Both the position numbers and the translations under genes were made by a program. Positions 17,914-26,466 of a stretch of 64,000 bases of DNA are shown here, one piece after another. This DNA comes from Arcobacter porcinus (GTDB taxonomy: Bacteria > Campylobacterota > Campylobacteria > Campylobacterales > Arcobacteraceae): the NCBI RefSeq assembly GCF_004299785.2, contig NZ_CP036246.2, positions 62,001-126,000 of the forward strand, in the 5' to 3' direction. The notes under the pieces were generated by a model, which was not told the origin of the DNA, made no database searches, and worked only from the letters and a program-made list of their open reading frames with translations. Position 1 is the first letter of the stretch. Each line of letters begins with the position of its first letter.

Positions 17914-17979
17914 TTTGTAATTTTACTTTAAATAAATTTTTTTATTCAAAAACATTTCAATTTGTAATAAAAATATCAT

Positions 17980-18588
17980 CTATAAACTTTTTCGCAACAA
18001 AAGATGATTTTCTAACTTCTCTTTTGGTATTTTATTTAAAAGTGCTATTTGCATCTTCATTCGTGGATTTTTGTCAAACTTAAAAGAGTATTTATATAAA
18101 AATCTCCAGTAAAGTGCATCTAAAATTTCACACCAATTTTCATTTTTACTGTAATCACTCATTTTTAAAAGATAATTTGAGCTTGCAATATATGGTTTTG
18201 TAGTTATACTTCCTCCATCACTAAAACCACTCATTCCATAAACATTTACAACCATAAGAATTTGTATTCCACTTTTTGCTTCAATTATCTTTTTAGGAAT
18301 TGGATTTTTAAACTCAAAGAAATTTGAATGAAATAAAAAAGATTGTTTTGTATCTTTTGTGATTGCATCTTGATAGAAGCCAAAATTCTCAAACTTCTCT
18401 TTTACAAACTCATTTTCAAAAGCTAATGTAGGTGGAATTTTTATATCTTTTTGAAGTTTTTTTCGATTATCCTCATCAAAACTATATTTATCAAAAAATA
18501 GTGGCTCTTCTACTAAAAGAACTCTTTTATCTACAAAATTTGATATATTTTTAAATAGTTGGTTTGGGTAAAGTATAAATATTTTCAT
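17980..18588 (-). pseudogene. Shrunken photolyase-related protein (FeS-BCP/DPRP relic)
   Basis: The 202-residue open frame strings together separate conserved segments of the roughly 500-residue deoxyribodipyrimidine photolyase-related family: the N-terminal FILYPNQLF and LLVEEPLFFDKY, FDEDNRKKLQKDIKIPP, FGFYQDAITKD..SFLFHS, then GMSGFSDGGSITTKPYIASS and LYWRFLYKYSFK near the end. About 90 residues are missing between the second and third blocks and about 150 between the fourth and fifth, removing most FAD-binding sequence. Of the four iron-sulfur cysteines known in the family at most one remains (NWCEILDALYW). It still has ATG and an intact frame, so it may be translated, but it should not be an active photolyase. 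Confidence 0.75.
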
Positions 18589-18688
18589 AAGTTGATTTTA
18601 TTTATTTTAACTGTATATTTGTAGCTTTTTACTGTTTGTTTATCTATGAATTAACATTAAAATTATACAAATAAATTATTTATTGATA

Positions 18689-18694
18689 TATAAT
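18689..18694 (+). promoter_or_regulatory. -10 element of the lipocalin promoter
   Basis: A perfect TATAAT in a very AT-rich 140-base spacer lies 35 bases before the lipocalin ATG, with ribosome site AAGGGG between them. Confidence 0.45.
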
Positions 18695-18728
18695 CTATTT
18701 TAATTATTTAGAATAAAAAGGGGTTTAT

Positions 18729-19253
18729 ATGAAAAAATATTTTAATATTGTGATGTTTTTAATAGTTTCACTATTTTTTGTATCTTGTACAACAAAAGAG
18801 CCAACAGATTTAAAAACTGTGCAAAAAGTAGATTTAAAAAAATATCTTGGAGATTGGTATGAGATTGCTAGATATGAGCACTCTTTTCAAAAAGATTGTA
18901 AAAATGTAAAAGCAAACTACTCTTTAAGAGATGATAACAAAATTCAAGTTGTAAATAGCTGTACAAAAATAACTACAAATGAGTTTAAAGATGCTAAAGC
19001 TATTGCTTATAGTGTTGATGAAACAAATAGTAAGATAAAAGTAAGTTTTTTTAGACCATTTTATGGAGATTATTGGATTTTGGATTTAGATGAAAATTAT
19101 AAATATGCAATTGTTGGAACTCCTTCAAAAGAGTATTTGTGGATTTTATCAAGAGAAAAATCTATGGATAAAAAAACTTTAAATATCTTGCTAGAAAAAA
19201 TTACAAATATGAGATTTGATAAAACAAAACTTATCTACACAATTCAGGAGTAG
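18729..19253 (+). CDS. blc: Blc-type bacterial lipocalin lipoprotein
   Basis: The signal peptide ends in a lipobox (FFVSC, C20), so the protein is lipid-anchored. The lipocalin signature GDWYEIARYEHSFQKDC and the C-terminal WILSREKSM segment follow. Blc-type lipocalins sit in the outer membrane and bind lysophospholipids or fatty acids during envelope stress. The 174 residues are normal. DUF2805 starts three bases after its stop, and the photolyase-related relic is just upstream; lipocalin, photolyase and DUF2805 genes commonly travel together. Confidence 0.92.
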   Translation: MKKYFNIVMFLIVSLFFVSCTTKEPTDLKTVQKVDLKKYLGDWYEIARYEHSFQKDCKNVKANYSLRDDNKIQVVNSCTKITTNEFKDAKAIAYSVDETNSKIKVSFFRPFYGDYWILDLDENYKYAIVGTPSKEYLWILSREKSMDKKTLNILLEKITNMRFDKTKLIYTIQE

Positions 19254-19256
19254 TTT

Positions 19257-19556
19257 ATGTATTTTGATAAACAAAAAGCATTTGAATTTAACAAAAATAG
19301 AAAAAAAAGTAAGAAAAAAGCAACTAAATTCTCTTTTAGTGAATCTGATAAACATAGACTCATAGAGATGGCTTGGCAAGATAGAGTTTCATTTGATACT
19401 ATTAAAGAGCTTTATGGGTTTAGTGAAAATGAAGTAAAAAATATGATGAGAGATCTTTTAAAAAGAAGTAGTTTTAAAATGTGGAGAAAACGAGTTCAAG
19501 GCAGAGCTACAAAACACAAACTAAAAGTAAACTACAAAATAACTAGATTTCAATAA
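19257..19556 (+). CDS. DUF2805 / TIGR03643-family protein
   Basis: The 99 residues have a basic start and end around a helix-turn-helix-like core (DKHRLIEMAWQDRVSFDTIKELYGFSENEVKNMMR). This matches the TIGR03643 family of small conserved proteins with unknown function that often lie next to photolyase-related and lipocalin genes. The core looks able to bind DNA, but this is inference. It is in an operon with blc and ends at a strong terminator. Confidence 0.8.
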   Translation: MYFDKQKAFEFNKNRKKSKKKATKFSFSESDKHRLIEMAWQDRVSFDTIKELYGFSENEVKNMMRDLLKRSSFKMWRKRVQGRATKHKLKVNYKITRFQ

Positions 19557-19561
19557 ACAAA

Positions 19562-19591
19562 AGAGTTATTTCCAATTTTGGAAATAACTCT
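19562..19591. terminator. Bidirectional terminator after DUF2805
   Basis: A perfect 12-bp stem (AGAGTTATTTCC 19562-19573 with 19580-19591) with a 6-base loop lies between convergent genes. The T runs are short, so efficiency is uncertain. Confidence 0.7.
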
Positions 19592-19593
19592 AA

Positions 19594-19857
19594 TTAAAAC
19601 TCAACAAGCTCTTTTTTAAATAGTTCTTGATTTAATTTTTTAATTGTTGTTTGATAAGCTTTTTTTATTTTTTCACTATCATCCTCTTTAACAAGAGATT
19701 TTATCTCATCTATAGTTTTACCCTCTTCAAAAGCAACAAATATTTTATACTCTTTTTTTGTAAACTTTCTTTTTAATACCTCTTGAAGCTCCTCTTCACT
19801 CTTTAGAGTTCCTACAAGTTTTTTTATATGTTTGTTTATTGAATTTTCAAAATTCAT
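19594..19857 (-). CDS. Small helical protein, unknown function
   Basis: This 87-residue charged protein belongs to no family I recognise. It is predicted largely helical, with a segment (KRKFTKKEYKIFVAFEEGKTIDEIKSLV) that resembles a sigma-70 region 4 or LuxR-type helix-turn-helix recognition unit. It lies 17 bases downstream of surE on the same strand and probably forms the last gene of the dnaE-surE transcript. The ribosome site is GGAAAAAAC-like and weak. Confidence 0.6.
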   Translation of the reverse strand: MNFENSINKHIKKLVGTLKSEEELQEVLKRKFTKKEYKIFVAFEEGKTIDEIKSLVKEDDSEKIKKAYQTTIKKLNQELFKKELVEF

Positions 19858-19874
19858 AAATGTTTTTTCCTTTT

Positions 19875-20663
19875 TTAATTATTTAACCAATTTTCTAATT
19901 TTTCTATATCAGCATAAGAAGTCATATCAAGTTGTATTGGACTTATTGATACATAGTTCTCTTTTATTGCTTCAAAATCACAAGATTTATCAGAGCTTTC
20001 TTTCCATAATAAAGGATGAAGACCAATCCAATAAAACTCTTCACCTCTTGGATTTAAGTGTCTATCTGAATCATTTCCATACTCTCTATAACCAGCTTTT
20101 GTAATTTTAAATCCTTTACAAAGCTCTTCATTAATTGGCGGAATATTAACATTTAGAAACTTTCTTTCATCTAATGGAAAGGTACCATCTTCTATCTTTT
20201 TTACAAGAGTAATAATAGTTTTTAATGCAAGTTCAAAATCCAAACTATTTGAGATATCTTTACATCTATCTTTACAAACTTGAGATATTGCAATTGCTGG
20301 AATACCATGTAAAACAGCCTCCATAGCTCCACCAGCTGTTCCACTATAAGTGATATCTTCTCCCATATTTGCACCAATATTTATACCACTTATTACTAAA
20401 TCAGGTCTATATCCATTTTTAAATATATTTCCTAAAGATAAATATATACAATCTGTTGGAGTTGCATCATCAACTTTATATGAATCATCATCAACACCAA
20501 TTAACCTTAAAGGTCTTTCCAAAGTTAAAGAGTGACCACAAGCTGATTTATTTCTTGCAGGTGCAACAACCATAACTTTTGCAATAGGTTTTAATGCCTT
20601 TATTAAGACTTGTAAACCAATTGCATCATAACCATCATCATTTGTTAATAGAATTTTCAACAT
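19875..20663 (-). CDS. surE: SurE, 5'/3'-nucleotidase
   Basis: SurE is a metal-dependent nucleoside-monophosphate phosphatase. The 262 residues show the metal-site residues N8-D9-D10 (LLTNDDGY), S40 (ARNKSACGHS) and N95 (VISGINIGAN), and the YSGTAGGAMEA motif. Length is normal. Its start lies 26 bases inside the end of dnaE, so translation is probably coupled to it. Confidence 0.96.
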   Translation of the reverse strand: MLKILLTNDDGYDAIGLQVLIKALKPIAKVMVVAPARNKSACGHSLTLERPLRLIGVDDDSYKVDDATPTDCIYLSLGNIFKNGYRPDLVISGINIGANMGEDITYSGTAGGAMEAVLHGIPAIAISQVCKDRCKDISNSLDFELALKTIITLVKKIEDGTFPLDERKFLNVNIPPINEELCKGFKITKAGYREYGNDSDRHLNPRGEEFYWIGLHPLLWKESSDKSCDFEAIKENYVSISPIQLDMTSYADIEKLENWLNN

Positions 20664-23600
20664 CTTCTATATATGCTCCTTTTATATTGTGAATAAGTTT
20701 TTCTACATTATCATTTACTTTAATACCTGATTCTAACTCCAAATCAGCAAGTTTTGATTTTATTATAATTTTTAGCTCTCTTTTACCTTGATTATTTACA
20801 ACAAGTTCAAATAAATCTTGCATAATTCTTTTATCATTATCTAAAGGAAGAGCTATACAAACAGGAAGTAAAGGAGCTTCTTTTTGTTTTATTTTTACTT
20901 TCTCTTTTTGGGCTTCATAAATTGTCTCAATTTTTAAAACACTCATTCTAGTAAATTGATCATTTTTTGATATTCTTACTTTAAATGCTATTGGTTCATT
21001 TAAATCAAAACTCTCTCTTAAATCTTTTAATTTATCTTCAAACAACATAAATTCGATTGTTCCGTGAAAATCAAGTATTGAAACAATTCCAAATTTACTA
21101 CCTTTTTTTGAAATTCTTTCTGTTATTTCTTCAATTTTCCCAACAATCAAAATCTGGCTACCATCATCAAGCTCATCAATTTGTGATGATAAAGTATAGT
21201 TTATTTTGTCTATTTTATCTTTGTATTCATCAAGTGGATGCCCTGAAACATAAAAACCTAAACTAGCTTTTTCAAGTTCCAAAATCTCTTTTTTTGAATA
21301 CTCAGGAAGATGATCAAGCTCTATATCTATTGTTGTAAGCTCTTCGCTATCTCCAAACAGTGAACCAAAAGCTAATTTTTTCGCGCTTGATGCTTTGTTT
21401 GTAGCATCTAAAATCTTTTCAATTTGACTTAAAATAGAGTTTCTTGAATATGCAAAACTATCAAAAACACCAGCTTTTGCTAAAGATTCAATAACTCTTT
21501 TATTTACTTTACTTCCATCAATTCTTGATATAAAATCAGCTAAATCTTTAAAGTCACCATCTTTTCTTGCATTTAAAATAGAGTTAATAGCAACATCTCC
21601 AGCACCTTTTATGGCACCCATTCCAAACATTACAACTTCTTTTCCATCAATTTTTGTAGCTGAAAAAACAAGGTCAGATTTATTTATATCAGGTGCAAAA
21701 AGATCAAGCCCTAATCTTTTTACTTCATCAACATATCTTACAACTTTATCTGTATTATCTTTTTCCAAAGTTAATAAAGCAGCCATAAAATCAGCTGGAT
21801 AATAACATTTTAAATAAGAAGTATAAAAAGTAATTAGTGCATAAGCAGCCGAGTGCGATTTATTAAAACCATATCCAGCAAATTTTACAATTAGATCAAA
21901 AAGTTCTTCTGCATAAGCTCTTGTAAATCCTTTGTTTTGAGCACCATCAGCAAACTCACCTTTTAGCTTATCCATCTCCTCTTTAATCTTTTTACCCATA
22001 GCTCTTCGCACTAAATCTGCACCACCAAGAGAAAAGCCACCAACACTTTGAACGATTTGCATAACCTGCTCTTGATAAACAATTACTCCATAAGTATTTT
22101 CTAAAATAGGTTTTAAAACCTCTTCAAGTTCATCATGGAAGTAATCAATTTTAGCTCGTCCGTGTTTTCTTTCAATAAAATCATCAAGCATTCCAGATTC
22201 CATAGGACCTGGTCTATAAAGAGCAAGTACGGCAATAATGTCCTCAAAATTTGATGGTTTTAATCTTTTACATAAATCTTGCATTCCATCGGATTCAATT
22301 TGAAATAGTCCTAAAGTATCTCCAGTTTGAATTAAATCATAAACACCTTTGTCATTTACATCAATAGTATTAAAATCTATTTTAATTCCATGTCTTTGTT
22401 CTATTAGTTTTATGGCTTCATTTATAACTGTAAGAGTTTTTAAACCTAAGAAGTCGAATTTGATTAAATCAACATCCTCAATATATTTTCCATTATATTG
22501 AGTAGCTAGAGTATCAAGACCACTTGGTTTAAATAAAGGGGTTTTATTCCATAAAGGCTCATTTGAGATAACAACTCCAGCTGCGTGCGTTCCTGCATTT
22601 CTGTTTAAACCTTCCAAAGCTAAAGCATATTCCCAAACTCTTGCTGCAAGTGGATCAGCTTCACAAAGTTCTCTTATTTTTGGTTCTTTTTCCCAAGATT
22701 GTGTAAGATTTATTCCTAGTTCATCTGGAATTAGTTTTGCCATAGCATCAGCTTTTGCATAAGGCATATCTAAAACTCTTGCAACGTCTCTTATAACTCC
22801 TTTTGCTAAAAGTTTACCAAAAGTGATGATTTGGGCAACATTGGCACGACCATATTGCTGTACAACATAATCAATAATCTCACCTCTTCTACTTTGGCAA
22901 AAATCCATATCAATATCGGGCATTGATACCCTTTCTGGATTTAAAAATCTCTCAAAAAGTAAACCATAAGGAATAGGGTCAATATCTGTAATTTTTAAAC
23001 TATAAGCAACTAAACTTCCAGCTGCAGATCCCCTTCCAGGACCAACAGGAATTCCCATATCTTTTGCAACTTTAACAAAATCCCAAACAATAAGCATATA
23101 TCCAGGGAATTTCATATTTTTTATAATTTCAATTTCAATATCAAGTCTTTTTCGATACTCTTCATGACTCTCTTTTGGAACTAATTTTAATCTCTCTTCT
23201 AGCCCCTCTTTACACTCAAGTTCAAATAATATTTTGTCATTTTCTAATGAATATTCGTTTTGTGGTTCAGGAATATTTATATTTTTCTCTTGTAGTTTTT
23301 CTCTTGTAAATTTAAAATTTGGAGGAGTTGGATTTCCTAGTTTGATTGTAAGATTACATTTATCAGCTATCTCTTGAGTTGCTTCAATTGCTTCTGGAAT
23401 ATCTGCATAAAGCTTAGATATTTGTTCTTGAGATTTTAAATAAAACTCATGAACACTATGTCTTAATCTATTTGGATCATCGTAAAGTTTATTCATAGCA
23501 ATACACATAAATGCTTCGTGAGCATCAGCATCTTTTTGCTCTAAATAGTGAGTATCATTTGTAGCAACTACTTTTATATTTGTTTCATTTGATATTCTTA

Positions 23601-24201
23601 AAATTTGATCATCAATGAAATGCTGGTCACCAATACCATGTCTCATAATTTCAAGATAGAAATCATCTCCAAAAATCTCTTTATATTCAAGAGCAATTTT
23701 TTTTGCCTCTTCATATCCTTTTGCACCATTTTTCACATTTCTATCATTTTGTGTATTTAGGTGCCAGTTTACTTCTCCTTGTAAACAAGCAGCACTACAA
23801 ATAAGTCCTTCAGAGTGTTTTCTTAAGAGCTCTTTATTAATTCGGGGATAGTAGTAAAAACCATTTATATAAGCTTGAGAGCTAAGATACATTAGATTTT
23901 TATATCCTATTTCATTTTTTGCATATAAGCATAGGTGAAATCTTTGTCTATTTGTTTTATCACTTAAATCTTCACTATTGTGAATATAAGCTTCCATCCC
24001 AATAATAGGTTTTATACCCTCTTTTTTCATAGCATTATAAAAATCAATTGCTCCAAACATATTTCCATGATCAGTCATAGCAACGCTTGTCATTCCAAAC
24101 TCTTTTAGTTTTTTTGCAAGCTCTTTTATTTTGTTTGCACCATCAAGTAGTGAATACTCTGTATGCAGATGTAAATGTGTAAATTGTGGTATTTTTGACA
24201 T
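20638..24201 (-). CDS. dnaE: DNA polymerase III alpha subunit
   Basis: This is the catalytic subunit of the replicative polymerase. The 1187-residue protein begins with the PHP domain (HLHLHTEYSLLDG, histidines 9, 11 and 13). The polymerase domain includes GPGRGSAAGSLVAYSL and the catalytic PDIDMDF near residue 400, KFDFLGLKTLTVI, and the FNKSHSAAYA finger segment. The helix-hairpin-helix and OB-fold regions follow (QILIVGKIEEITERIS, near 985). All conserved motifs look intact. No gene precedes it closely, and its transcript likely continues into surE. Confidence 0.98.
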   Translation of the reverse strand: MSKIPQFTHLHLHTEYSLLDGANKIKELAKKLKEFGMTSVAMTDHGNMFGAIDFYNAMKKEGIKPIIGMEAYIHNSEDLSDKTNRQRFHLCLYAKNEIGYKNLMYLSSQAYINGFYYYPRINKELLRKHSEGLICSAACLQGEVNWHLNTQNDRNVKNGAKGYEEAKKIALEYKEIFGDDFYLEIMRHGIGDQHFIDDQILRISNETNIKVVATNDTHYLEQKDADAHEAFMCIAMNKLYDDPNRLRHSVHEFYLKSQEQISKLYADIPEAIEATQEIADKCNLTIKLGNPTPPNFKFTREKLQEKNINIPEPQNEYSLENDKILFELECKEGLEERLKLVPKESHEEYRKRLDIEIEIIKNMKFPGYMLIVWDFVKVAKDMGIPVGPGRGSAAGSLVAYSLKITDIDPIPYGLLFERFLNPERVSMPDIDMDFCQSRRGEIIDYVVQQYGRANVAQIITFGKLLAKGVIRDVARVLDMPYAKADAMAKLIPDELGINLTQSWEKEPKIRELCEADPLAARVWEYALALEGLNRNAGTHAAGVVISNEPLWNKTPLFKPSGLDTLATQYNGKYIEDVDLIKFDFLGLKTLTVINEAIKLIEQRHGIKIDFNTIDVNDKGVYDLIQTGDTLGLFQIESDGMQDLCKRLKPSNFEDIIAVLALYRPGPMESGMLDDFIERKHGRAKIDYFHDELEEVLKPILENTYGVIVYQEQVMQIVQSVGGFSLGGADLVRRAMGKKIKEEMDKLKGEFADGAQNKGFTRAYAEELFDLIVKFAGYGFNKSHSAAYALITFYTSYLKCYYPADFMAALLTLEKDNTDKVVRYVDEVKRLGLDLFAPDINKSDLVFSATKIDGKEVVMFGMGAIKGAGDVAINSILNARKDGDFKDLADFISRIDGSKVNKRVIESLAKAGVFDSFAYSRNSILSQIEKILDATNKASSAKKLAFGSLFGDSEELTTIDIELDHLPEYSKKEILELEKASLGFYVSGHPLDEYKDKIDKINYTLSSQIDELDDGSQILIVGKIEEITERISKKGSKFGIVSILDFHGTIEFMLFEDKLKDLRESFDLNEPIAFKVRISKNDQFTRMSVLKIETIYEAQKEKVKIKQKEAPLLPVCIALPLDNDKRIMQDLFELVVNNQGKRELKIIIKSKLADLELESGIKVNDNVEKLIHNIKGAYIEDVENSINK

Positions 24202-24344
24202 ATTTTTCTAAATCTTTTTTCTAATTTTATTTTGGTTTATTTTGTTTTTTAAGTTTAAAGTGTAGCTAAATTTTGGTTTTAAAGTGGTTAAAGTGGGTTT
24301 TAATTTCTTATATGTATTGTATTACAGATTAAAACTTGATATAA

Positions 24345-24360
24345 ATGTAATATATTACAT
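24345..24360. promoter_or_regulatory. 16-base palindrome upstream of the VapC remnant
   Basis: ATGTAATATATTACAT is a perfect palindrome. A related half-site (GTATTACA) occurs about 25 bases upstream. This is the kind of operator that a VapB-type antitoxin would bind; no antitoxin gene is left nearby, so this is inference. Confidence 0.4.
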
Positions 24361-24375
24361 ACAAGGTGAATTTAA

Positions 24376-24573
24376 GAGAAACTTTTTTCTCAAAATGAAG
24401 CGAAGCAGAGTGCAAAAATAAGAGCTAGTTTGGAAAAAATAGGAAAACCAATAGGAGCTATGGATACTTTAATTGCTGGTTGTGCAAAAACGAATAATCT
24501 TACTTTGGTTACTAGAAATCTTGATGAGTTTAAAAGAGTTGAAGATTTGAAAGTTGTAGATTGGTATTCATAA
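24376..24573 (+). pseudogene. VapC-type PIN-domain toxin remnant
   Basis: The frame is open from just after a stop at 24373 to TAA 24571 with no suitable start codon. It encodes the C-terminal part of a VapC/PIN ribonuclease: SAKIRASLEKIGKPIGAMD, TLIAGCAKTNNLTLVTRN, then LDEFKRVEDLKVVDWYS. The conserved D in GAMDTLIA and the TRN..EF motif are present, but the N-terminal catalytic aspartate and glutamate are gone. The remaining length is about 65 residues of roughly 130. The rest of the 24202-24601 gap holds only the palindrome and a terminator. Confidence 0.82.
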
Positions 24574-24603
24574 AAGCAGGAGTTTTTAGCTCTTGCTTTT
24601 TTT
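24572..24603. terminator. Terminator after the VapC remnant
   Basis: AAAAGCAGGAG (24572-24582) pairs with CTCTTGCTTTT (24590-24600) with one G-T wobble, followed by T residues. It also faces the convergent Sel1 gene. Confidence 0.75.
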
Positions 24604-25543
24604 ATTTTACATTATCTAAATTATATTTAATCCAAATATCCAATGGTACTTTTTTAATGCCACTATTATAAGCTTTTTGTATATAATCTTTAGCTTTTCT
24701 CAAATCTTTTTCAACAATATCGCCTTTTATATATAGCATTGCTAGAGCAATATTTGCCATAGGGAAATTATCATTAACTAATACATTATATTCATTTAAA
24801 ATAAACCTTTGAAGTACCTCAAAATTTTCTTTATTTTCAAACATATTCTTTTCTTCGCCTTTTCTTGCTGGTCTATAAAAAGATGCAAGTCTTGAAGCTA
24901 TTTCAATATATTTATAATTTGCCCAACTTAAATTTTTTGCTTGTAAAAAATATTCTTTTGCTGTATCAGTATCGCAAAATATTAAATCTTTTGTATCTTC
25001 AGTATCTCCTCTTGTCCCCTCAATACATAAATCCCACATATAAGCCAAATAAAAAGTATTCGCATCATCTTTTTGTGCAACTTTTTTAGATATTAGTTCT
25101 TTATTTTCTTTATATAGTATTCTTAGATTGTCTTTTAACCAATCTTTATCTTCTTTTGTAGCATTTGGATTTAGAAGTGTTAAATCGTATGCTAAAAGCC
25201 AATATTTAAAAGCTTCTAAATAATCTTTCTTTATATCTCCTTTACCTAAAGAGTAAAAAAGTCCTAGTTCAACTAAAGCTTCAATATTATATTTATCCGC
25301 AGATAGTTTAAAATATTTAAAAGCATTTTTATAATCATTTAACTTTTTATTATATATAAATCCAATTTTATAATGTGATTCATCTGCTAAACTATTTGGA
25401 TTTTCTGTATCTTTTAAATACAGATTTATAGCTTGTTGATAGTTTCCTTTTTCGTACTGCTCAAATGCTAAATCACTATAACTTTGATTTGCAAAACCTA
25501 AACTTACCACTAAAACTAAACCTAATATAGTTTTTTTAATCAT
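24602..25543 (-). CDS. Secreted Sel1/TPR-repeat protein
   Basis: A signal peptide (MIKKTILGLVLVVSLGFA) is followed by TPR/Sel1-type repeats: AFEQYEKGNYQQAINLY, YKIGFIYNKKLNDYKNAFKYFKLSADKY, ALVELGLFYSLGKGDIKKDYLEAFKYW, and near the end ALAMLYIKGDIVEKDLRKAKDYIQKAY. The 313-residue protein probably works in the periplasm as a protein-binding scaffold. Some Campylobacterota Sel1 proteins are beta-lactamase-like cysteine-rich proteins, but only two cysteines are seen here. Its ATG overlaps the upstream small membrane gene, so both are co-translated. It ends at a terminator. Confidence 0.8.
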   Translation of the reverse strand: MIKKTILGLVLVVSLGFANQSYSDLAFEQYEKGNYQQAINLYLKDTENPNSLADESHYKIGFIYNKKLNDYKNAFKYFKLSADKYNIEALVELGLFYSLGKGDIKKDYLEAFKYWLLAYDLTLLNPNATKEDKDWLKDNLRILYKENKELISKKVAQKDDANTFYLAYMWDLCIEGTRGDTEDTKDLIFCDTDTAKEYFLQAKNLSWANYKYIEIASRLASFYRPARKGEEKNMFENKENFEVLQRFILNEYNVLVNDNFPMANIALAMLYIKGDIVEKDLRKAKDYIQKAYNSGIKKVPLDIWIKYNLDNVK

Positions 25544-25724
25544 TTTTATCTTCCTTTTCTCCTATTATCAAGTAAGATAATAACATTAGGATTGAAAGTA
25601 TTCCAAATGCAACAGCTGAAACTAAATCCCCTTTTACAAGTATTTTTAAAATCTCAATGGCACAAATTAGAATAAATGTGATAAAAAGATTTAAAATATA
25701 CTCTCTTTTTATTTTTAATCTCAT
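25536..25724 (-). CDS. Small two-helix membrane protein, unknown function
   Basis: The 62-residue protein has a basic start, helix 1 (YILNLFITFILICAIEILKIL), helix 2 (LVSAVAFGILSILMLLSYLII) and an acidic tail (GEKEDKND). I recognise no family. It overlaps the start of the Sel1-repeat gene by eight bases and lies 12 bases after the zinc-ribbon membrane gene, with ribosome site AAGGGAG, so all three form one minus-strand operon. Confidence 0.6.
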   Translation of the reverse strand: MRLKIKREYILNLFITFILICAIEILKILVKGDLVSAVAFGILSILMLLSYLIIGEKEDKND

Positions 25725-25736
25725 TTTTTCTCCCTT

Positions 25737-26114
25737 TTAACTTAAAGCAAAAATTGTAGCAACACCTAAAATACCCAGCAAAAACATAAATAGATATATA
25801 CTTGAAACAACTATTCCTATAATTCCAAAAGCATTTTTAGAGTTTGAAATACCACAAATTAAAGCAATAATTGCAAAAACAATACCAATAGCACCAGTAA
25901 ATAAAGATAAAATACCTAGCACACAAGATACAATCCCACAAGTTTGGCTATCTTTTGTTTCTAATTTTGTATTTTCTAATTCATTATTTAAAGAAACATT
26001 CTCTTTTGTAGGTTCTCCATTTTCATTAAACCACTCTGGCTTACAATTTTTGCAATATCCATCTTTCATTATTAAAGCACTATAAACTACTTTACACCCT
26101 TTACACATTCCCAT
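25737..26114 (-). CDS. Zinc-ribbon membrane protein, DUF4190-like
   Basis: The N-terminus has a zinc-ribbon pattern (C4-x2-C7 and C21-x2-C24 in MCKGCKVV and YCKNCKPEW). A polar linker leads to two hydrophobic helices (about 59-90 and 96-123, with VLGILSLFTGAIGIVFAIIALICG), the DUF4190-like glycine-rich arrangement. The function is unknown. It is the first gene of a three-gene minus-strand operon and is divergent from the XRE regulator, whose presumed operator palindromes occupy the shared promoter region. Confidence 0.65.
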   Translation of the reverse strand: MGMCKGCKVVYSALIMKDGYCKNCKPEWFNENGEPTKENVSLNNELENTKLETKDSQTCGIVSCVLGILSLFTGAIGIVFAIIALICGISNSKNAFGIIGIVVSSIYLFMFLLGILGVATIFALS

Positions 26115-26137
26115 TTTAATTCTCCTAATTTTTTAAC

Positions 26138-26151
26138 ACTACAATTGTAGT
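26138..26151. promoter_or_regulatory. Palindromic operator in the divergent XRE promoter region, site 1
   Basis: ACTACAATTGTAGT is a perfect 14-base palindrome 24 bases before the zinc-ribbon gene. A related imperfect site lies at 26182-26199. Confidence 0.5.
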
Positions 26152-26181
26152 TTGATTGTGAATTATTCCATAACTATACTT

Positions 26182-26199
26182 ACACTTCAAATGTAGTGT
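26182..26199. promoter_or_regulatory. Palindromic operator in the divergent XRE promoter region, site 2
   Basis: ACACTTCAAATGTAGTGT is an imperfect 18-base palindrome ending just before the XRE ATG. It shares TGTAGT with site 1, so the same dimer could bind both and autoregulate. Confidence 0.45.
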
Positions 26200-26206
26200 G
26201 GTAAAA

Positions 26207-26455
26207 ATGAATAAAAAAATAAATAATTTAAGTACAGATGAACTTTATATATTAATTGGTAAAAATGTTGCAAGACTTAGAAGTGAAGCAAATTTAAGTC
26301 AATTAGAGTTATCTTTAGAAATGGGAAACAAATCTCCAAGCCTTGTTTCTGCGGCTGAACTTTATGCAAATAAAAGAAAATTCAACATAGCACAACTACA
26401 CAAAATAGCAAAAATTTTAGATATTGATATTTCAGAATTTTTTAAAGAACTTTAA
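26207..26455 (+). CDS. XRE-family helix-turn-helix regulator
   Basis: The 82-residue protein is a single Cro/C1-type domain: ELYILIGKNVARLRSEANLSQLELSLEMGNKSPSLV contains the helix-turn-helix (split here as LIGKNVARLRSEANLSQLE and LSLEMGNKSPSLVSAAEL), ending IAKILDIDISEFFKEL. GTG 26198 is an alternative start, but it falls within an operator palindrome, so ATG 26207 is preferred. It probably represses its own promoter and the divergent zinc-ribbon/Sel1 operon. Confidence 0.82.
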   Translation: MNKKINNLSTDELYILIGKNVARLRSEANLSQLELSLEMGNKSPSLVSAAELYANKRKFNIAQLHKIAKILDIDISEFFKEL

Positions 26456-26466
26456 TTTTAATAAAG

